Origin: Alphaproteobacteria bacterium
Lineage (GTDB): Bacteria > Pseudomonadota > Alphaproteobacteria > Micavibrionales > CSBR16-224
Length of the DNA stretch: 7,570 nt
Direction of reading: 5' to 3'
Assembly (NCBI GenBank): GCA_006226225.1
Contig: SBHI01000164.1
Coordinates: 1-7,570, forward strand
The notes under the pieces: model-generated
What the model was told of the DNA's origin: nothing
Database searches by the model: none
The model's input: the letters and a program-made list of their open reading frames with translations, nothing else
Shown here: piece by piece, positions 4,640 through 7,570 of the stretch
Layout: each line of letters starts with the position of its first letter
Position numbering within the stretch: the stretch's first letter is position 1
Program-made: the position numbers and the translations under genes

Positions 4640-6190
4640 TCACTCCCACTCAATCGTGGCAGGAGGTTTTCCTGAGATATCATAGACAACGCGGGAGGTA
4701 CCGCGGATTTCGCCGACAATACGGCGGGAGACATGGTCGAGGAAGTCATAGGGCAGATGCGCCCATTTCGCCGTCATGAAATCGATGGTTTCAACGGCGC
4801 GCAGGGCAATCACGTAATCATAGGCGCGGCCGTCGCCCATCACGCCGACGGATTTGACAGGCAGAAAGACCGCGAAAGCCTGCGAGGTTTTGTCATACAG
4901 GTCATGGGCGCGCAGTTCGCTGATAAAAATATCATCGGCGCGGCGCAGCAGATCGGCATAGTCTTTTTTCACTTCGCCCAGAATGCGCACACCCAAACCC
5001 GGCCCCGGGAAGGGATGGCGGTAAACCATATCATGCGGCAGGCCAAGCTCGGTACCGATTTTACGGACTTCATCCTTGAACAGCAGCCTGAGCGGCTCGA
5101 CCAGATCAAGCCCCATTTCGGCGGGCAGCCCGCCGACATTGTGATGTGATTTAATCACATGCGCGCCGCCGCCTGTGCCCGCCCCTGCGGATTCAATGAC
5201 GTCAGGATAAATTGTGCCCTGCGCCAAGAAAGCGGCGTTTTCAATCTTTCCGGCCTCTTCCTCGAAAATCTCGATAAAACAACGCCCGATAATTTTGCGT
5301 TTGTCCTCGGGGTCGTCGACACCTTTTAAGGCCGACAGGAATTTCTCTTCCGCATTAACGCGGATGACATTGATGCCCATATGTTCCGCGAACATCTCCA
5401 TCACCAGATCGCCTTCATTCAGGCGCAGCAGCCCCGTATCGACAAAAATACAGGTCAGATTGCCGCCGACCGCTTTATCCAGCAGCGCGGCAAGCACCGA
5501 GGAATCGACCCCGCCCGACAAGCCGAGAATGACGCGTTTATTGCCGACTTGCAGACGGGTATTCTCAATCGCGGTTTCGATGATATGGGCGGGTGTCCAT
5601 GTTGCGGCGCATTGGCAGATATCAAGGACGAAACGGCCAAGAATATCCTGTCCAAAGGCGCTATGCGTGACCTCGGGATGGAATTGCAACCCATAGATTT
5701 TGCGTACATCATCGGCAATCGCGGCGACCAGCCCGTTATGGGATTTTGCGGCAATGCTGAACCCCTCCGCAGGGGTGGTGACATGATCGCCATGCGACAT
5801 CCAGACAGAGAAGTTTTCTTCAGGAAGTTGTGAGAACAACTCATTACCGTGATCAATCACAATATTGGCATGACCGAATTCGCGGGTTGTACCTTTTTCG
5901 ACTGCGCCGCCGAAATGCTGTGTCAGCGCCTGCATGCCGTAGCAGATGCCCAAAATCGGCTTGTCGAGGTCAAAAATTGCGGCGGGAATATGCGGCGCAT
6001 CCTTCTGCGTGACGGATTCCGGCCCGCCGGAGAGAATAATGCCTTTTGTTGCGGATTTTTGTGCGAAATCAACGGCTTTGTCTGATGCCCATCCGAAAAT
6101 TTCGCAATAAACCCCCGCCTCGCGCAACCGCCGCGCAATCAACTGCGTGTATTGGGAACCGAAATCAAGAATAAGTACCGCATCATCCAT
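4640..6190 (-). CDS. guaA: GMP synthase (glutamine-hydrolysing)
   Basis: Converts XMP to GMP with ATP and glutamine, the last step of guanine nucleotide synthesis in the cytoplasm. From the ATG at 6190 it is 516 residues, the usual family length. The class I glutamine amidotransferase domain comes first: LILDFGSQYTQLIARR (6-21), nucleophile Cys83 in GICYGMQ, and His171/Glu173 in FHPEVTHS. The ATP-pyrophosphatase domain follows with the PP-loop LSGGVDSS (224-231) and FLAQGTIYPDVIES (321-334). HPFPGPGLGVRILGE (392-406) leads into the dimerisation domain, ending in the family-typical KPPATIEWE. The frame can be extended to a TTG at 6226 (528 residues), but the conserved family start is at MDDAVLILDFGSQ, so the ATG is chosen. 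Neither start has a clear Shine-Dalgarno, and the best promoter sits right against the ATG, suggesting a leaderless message. All catalytic residues are present. Confidence 0.98.
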   Translation of the reverse strand: MDDAVLILDFGSQYTQLIARRLREAGVYCEIFGWASDKAVDFAQKSATKGIILSGGPESVTQKDAPHIPAAIFDLDKPILGICYGMQALTQHFGGAVEKGTTREFGHANIVIDHGNELFSQLPEENFSVWMSHGDHVTTPAEGFSIAAKSHNGLVAAIADDVRKIYGLQFHPEVTHSAFGQDILGRFVLDICQCAATWTPAHIIETAIENTRLQVGNKRVILGLSGGVDSSVLAALLDKAVGGNLTCIFVDTGLLRLNEGDLVMEMFAEHMGINVIRVNAEEKFLSALKGVDDPEDKRKIIGRCFIEIFEEEAGKIENAAFLAQGTIYPDVIESAGAGTGGGAHVIKSHHNVGGLPAEMGLDLVEPLRLLFKDEVRKIGTELGLPHDMVYRHPFPGPGLGVRILGEVKKDYADLLRRADDIFISELRAHDLYDKTSQAFAVFLPVKSVGVMGDGRAYDYVIALRAVETIDFMTAKWAHLPYDFLDHVSRRIVGEIRGTSRVVYDISGKPPATIEWE

Positions 6191-6197
6191 GCATGAA

Positions 6198-6226
6198 GTG
6201 ATACGGGCAACGGCGGAACAGGTCAA
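6198..6226 (-). promoter_or_regulatory. Candidate guaA promoter, leaderless arrangement
   Basis: On the minus strand, TTGACC (6221-6226) and TATCAC (6198-6203) are spaced by 17 bp. The -35 box matches five of six consensus positions and the -10 box four of six. Initiation about 7 nt beyond the -10 would fall at or next to the guaA ATG (6190), which would explain the missing ribosome binding site. The -35 box overlaps the perfect palindrome at 6223-6240, so a protein bound there would be expected to block this promoter. Confidence 0.4.
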
Positions 6227-6240
6227 TAAAATTTTATTGA
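6223..6240. promoter_or_regulatory. Perfect 18-bp palindrome, candidate operator
   Basis: TCAATAAAATTTTATTGA is its own exact reverse complement with no spacer. It lies between guaA and the FecR-domain gene and overlaps the candidate guaA -35 box. Eighteen exact symmetric positions are more than expected by chance at one chosen place, although AT-rich DNA favours such symmetry. A binding site for a dimeric regulator is the simplest reading. I cannot name the regulator; it does not match the PurR operator core (GCAAACGTTTGC). Confidence 0.5.
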
Positions 6241-6251
6241 ATTATCATCTG

Positions 6252-6281
6252 TATTTCACTTAAACCCCGCAAATATTTCAC
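6252..6281. repeat. Direct repeat TATTTCAC, 22 bp apart
   Basis: TATTTCAC occurs at 6252-6259 and 6274-6281. The 22-bp start-to-start spacing is about two helical turns, which puts both copies on the same DNA face, as for direct-repeat activator sites. They lie between the 18-bp palindrome and the candidate promoter of the FecR-domain gene. Confidence 0.35.
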
Positions 6282-6344
6282 GTTATTTTAAGGCGGAGGC
6301 GTTATACTGGAAGATAGGGGAATATATCCCGCGCGAAGCATGTG

Positions 6345-6350
6345 TATAAT
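6345..6350 (+). promoter_or_regulatory. Consensus -10 box before the FecR-domain gene
   Basis: TATAAT at 6345-6350 is a perfect -10 hexamer, about 55 bp upstream of the ATG at 6405. No recognisable -35 sequence lies 16-18 bp before it, so the promoter would rely on an activator or other contacts; the direct repeats at 6252-6281 are candidates for such a site. Confidence 0.35.
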
Positions 6351-6404
6351 GATCTGTAATAGTCGATTGTGTGAATGCGCGGAATTTATAAGGGGAGAGA
6401 AGCA

Positions 6405-7570
6405 ATGCCGAAAGATACAATCATGACAGGAGAAGTTCTTTCCGCGAATGGGCAGAGCAATGTGATGCTGCCCGGTGAAGCGTTTTTGCAAGACTCGTCG
6501 ATGGAGCGCGACGGGCATGATCTTGTATTGACGCTGAAAAGCGGTGAGACCGTGATTGTTGAAGGCTATTTCGACATGGCAGAGCGGCCTGATTTGCTGT
6601 CGCCGCAAGGCGGCGTGCTGTCGCCTGCGCTTGTCGACTCCTTCCTCTCCCCCACCCATGCCGGAGAATACGCGCAATCCGCGCAGACCGCCAGCGATAT
6701 CAGCCCTGCCGGACAGGTGGCGGATACGGTGGGTGATGTCTTTATCACCCGCGCCGACGGCACAAAACTGGCGGCGGAAAAAGGCATGATGATCTTTCAG
6801 GGCGACGTGGTCGAGGCCGATATTGATTCCGCCGTGAATATCATCTTTGCCGATAACAGCAGCTTTGCCGTCAGCGAAGGCGCAAGACTGTCAGTGGATC
6901 AGTATATTTATGATGCCGAACAAAAAAGCGGCAGCTCGTTCTTTTCCATGCTGAAAGGCGCGTTTATTTATACCAGCGGTATGATCGGGAAAAACGATCC
7001 TGAAAACGTCAATATCGATACGCCGGTAGGATCAATCGGTATCCGCGGAACGGTTGTGGCGGGTGTGATTAACGAAGCCGGACAGCTGAGCGAAATTACT
7101 GTTATTGACGGTGCCGTTGTTATTTCAAACGGCGCGGACAGCTATGTACTGGACGAGGATTTTGAAACACTGCAGCTAACAGGGTTCGATGCACCCGCGG
7201 AAAATATCGGCACGGTGGATGCGGATTACATGACGCAGAATTACAGCTTTGACAATACGGTCGAAGGTTTCAGCTTTTACGATTACGGCACGGGCACGAC
7301 GGAAGACGGTGTTTTGCCGGATGGTACGGTACCGGACGGTACAGTAATACCGGGTAGCACTGCTCCGCAAGATACTGGCGAGACGGCGCCGCCGCAGGAT
7401 ACAGCCCCCGCAGACGGAACGGAAGAGGGCGCGGTACAGCCGGCGGGAGACGGCACAGTTCAACAGGCCGATGCGTCAGGCGTTTTGTCAGGCGACCTTT
7501 TGGTGCAGGAAATGCTGCAATTCCAGACCTATCAGCAATTGCAGGATCAGATCGGTGATGAATTTATCGA
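6405..7570 (+). CDS. FecR-domain exoprotein, N-terminal 388 residues (cut by window edge)
   Basis: The frame is open from the ATG at 6405 to the right edge, with a strong AGGGGAG ribosome binding site (6391-6397; GGAG is 7 nt from the ATG). Residues 8-80 form a beta-rich module (GEAFLQ, LVLTLKSGETVIVEGYF, LLSPQGGVLSPALVDSFL) resembling, by memory, modules that precede FecR domains in large alphaproteobacterial surface proteins. Residues 108-255 are the FecR domain: VGDVFITRADGTKLAAEKG, NIIFADNSSFAVSEGARLSV (145-164), GSSFFSMLKGAFIYTSGMIG (176-195), and the hallmark IDTPVGSIGIRGTVVAG (204-220). Residues 296-360 are a Pro/Thr/Asp/Gly-rich acidic linker with PDGTV repeats, and a Gln-rich stretch follows. 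There is no N-terminal signal peptide or membrane segment, so it is not a classical FecR anti-sigma regulator. A large type I-secreted or surface-retained protein is the likeliest reading, but its C-terminus is unseen. Confidence 0.8.
   Translation, partial: MPKDTIMTGEVLSANGQSNVMLPGEAFLQDSSMERDGHDLVLTLKSGETVIVEGYFDMAERPDLLSPQGGVLSPALVDSFLSPTHAGEYAQSAQTASDISPAGQVADTVGDVFITRADGTKLAAEKGMMIFQGDVVEADIDSAVNIIFADNSSFAVSEGARLSVDQYIYDAEQKSGSSFFSMLKGAFIYTSGMIGKNDPENVNIDTPVGSIGIRGTVVAGVINEAGQLSEITVIDGAVVISNGADSYVLDEDFETLQLTGFDAPAENIGTVDADYMTQNYSFDNTVEGFSFYDYGTGTTEDGVLPDGTVPDGTVIPGSTAPQDTGETAPPQDTAPADGTEEGAVQPAGDGTVQQADASGVLSGDLLVQEMLQFQTYQQLQDQIGDEFI
7317..7346 (+). repeat. Two tandem copies of a 15-bp in-frame repeat
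   Basis: CCGGATGGTACGGTA (7317-7331) is followed directly by CCGGACGGTACAGTA (7332-7346), differing at two of 15 positions. They encode PDGTV twice in the linker of the FecR-domain protein, with a degenerate third unit (IPGST) after them. This fits slippage-driven growth of a disordered spacer. Confidence 0.6.

Noticed and set aside
6191..6226. TTG start extending guaA by 12 residues.
   Set aside because: The extension (TCSAVARITSC) is not family-like, there is no ribosome binding site, and the region contains the promoter and half of the palindrome.
6340..6426. A 28-codon Cys-rich frame beginning ATGTGTATAATG just before the FecR gene.
   Set aside because: No ribosome binding site at useful spacing, its first codons are the -10 box, and it runs out of frame into the FecR gene.
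1..7570. Search for tRNA genes, CRISPR arrays, insertion-sequence ends, toxin-antitoxin or defence genes.
   Set aside because: None was found by eye on either strand; the genes present are housekeeping or common small enzymes, and the window does not look like a mobile or defence island.

Overview
The window looks like ordinary bacterial chromosome, most likely from an alphaproteobacterium of roughly balanced GC content. The evidence is two housekeeping proteins: an isoleucyl-tRNA synthetase whose N-terminus and zinc-region wording (PQTEFSRRGGLPQKEP, YPHSWRSKAPVIFRNTPQWF) resembles alphaproteobacterial IleS as I remember it, and a complete GMP synthase. The assignment is by recall of family sequences, not by a search. 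No tRNA, rRNA, CRISPR array, transposase or integrase is visible.

Layout: (1) 1-1409, minus strand, is the first 469 codons of ileS, running off the left edge. (2) 1410-1593 is a divergent intergenic region with a plausible ileS promoter and two abutting inverted repeats. (3) 1594-2010, plus strand, encodes an unrecognised 138-residue soluble protein. It converges with, and overlaps by 17 bp, (4) a FlaR-like small P-loop NTPase at 1994-2557, minus strand. (5) A near-consensus sigma-70 promoter starts at 2561, just outside that gene's start codon, and reads into a HAD-family phosphatase/mutase at 2643-3386, followed by a likely terminator. (6) 3413-3599 is a structured leader with a 12-bp stem that covers part of a ribosome binding site, a possible 23-residue membrane peptide at 3500-3571, and a possible internal promoter. 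(7) 3600-4628 encodes an exported alpha/beta-hydrolase (esterase type). It converges with (8) guaA at 4640-6190, minus strand. (9) 6191-6404 is a second divergent region holding a perfect 18-bp palindrome and a direct repeat. (10) From 6405 to the right edge runs the N-terminal 388 codons of an acidic FecR-domain protein with a Pro/Thr/Asp-rich linker, probably the start of a much larger exoprotein or adhesin.

The genes do not form one pathway. IleS and GuaA are core translation and purine functions; the small enzymes between them look like independent single-gene units with their own promoters. I see no convincing new multi-gene system. The items most worth following up are the folded leader plus micro-ORF before the esterase, the palindromes in the two divergent intergenic regions, and the FecR-type exoprotein whose body lies outside the window.
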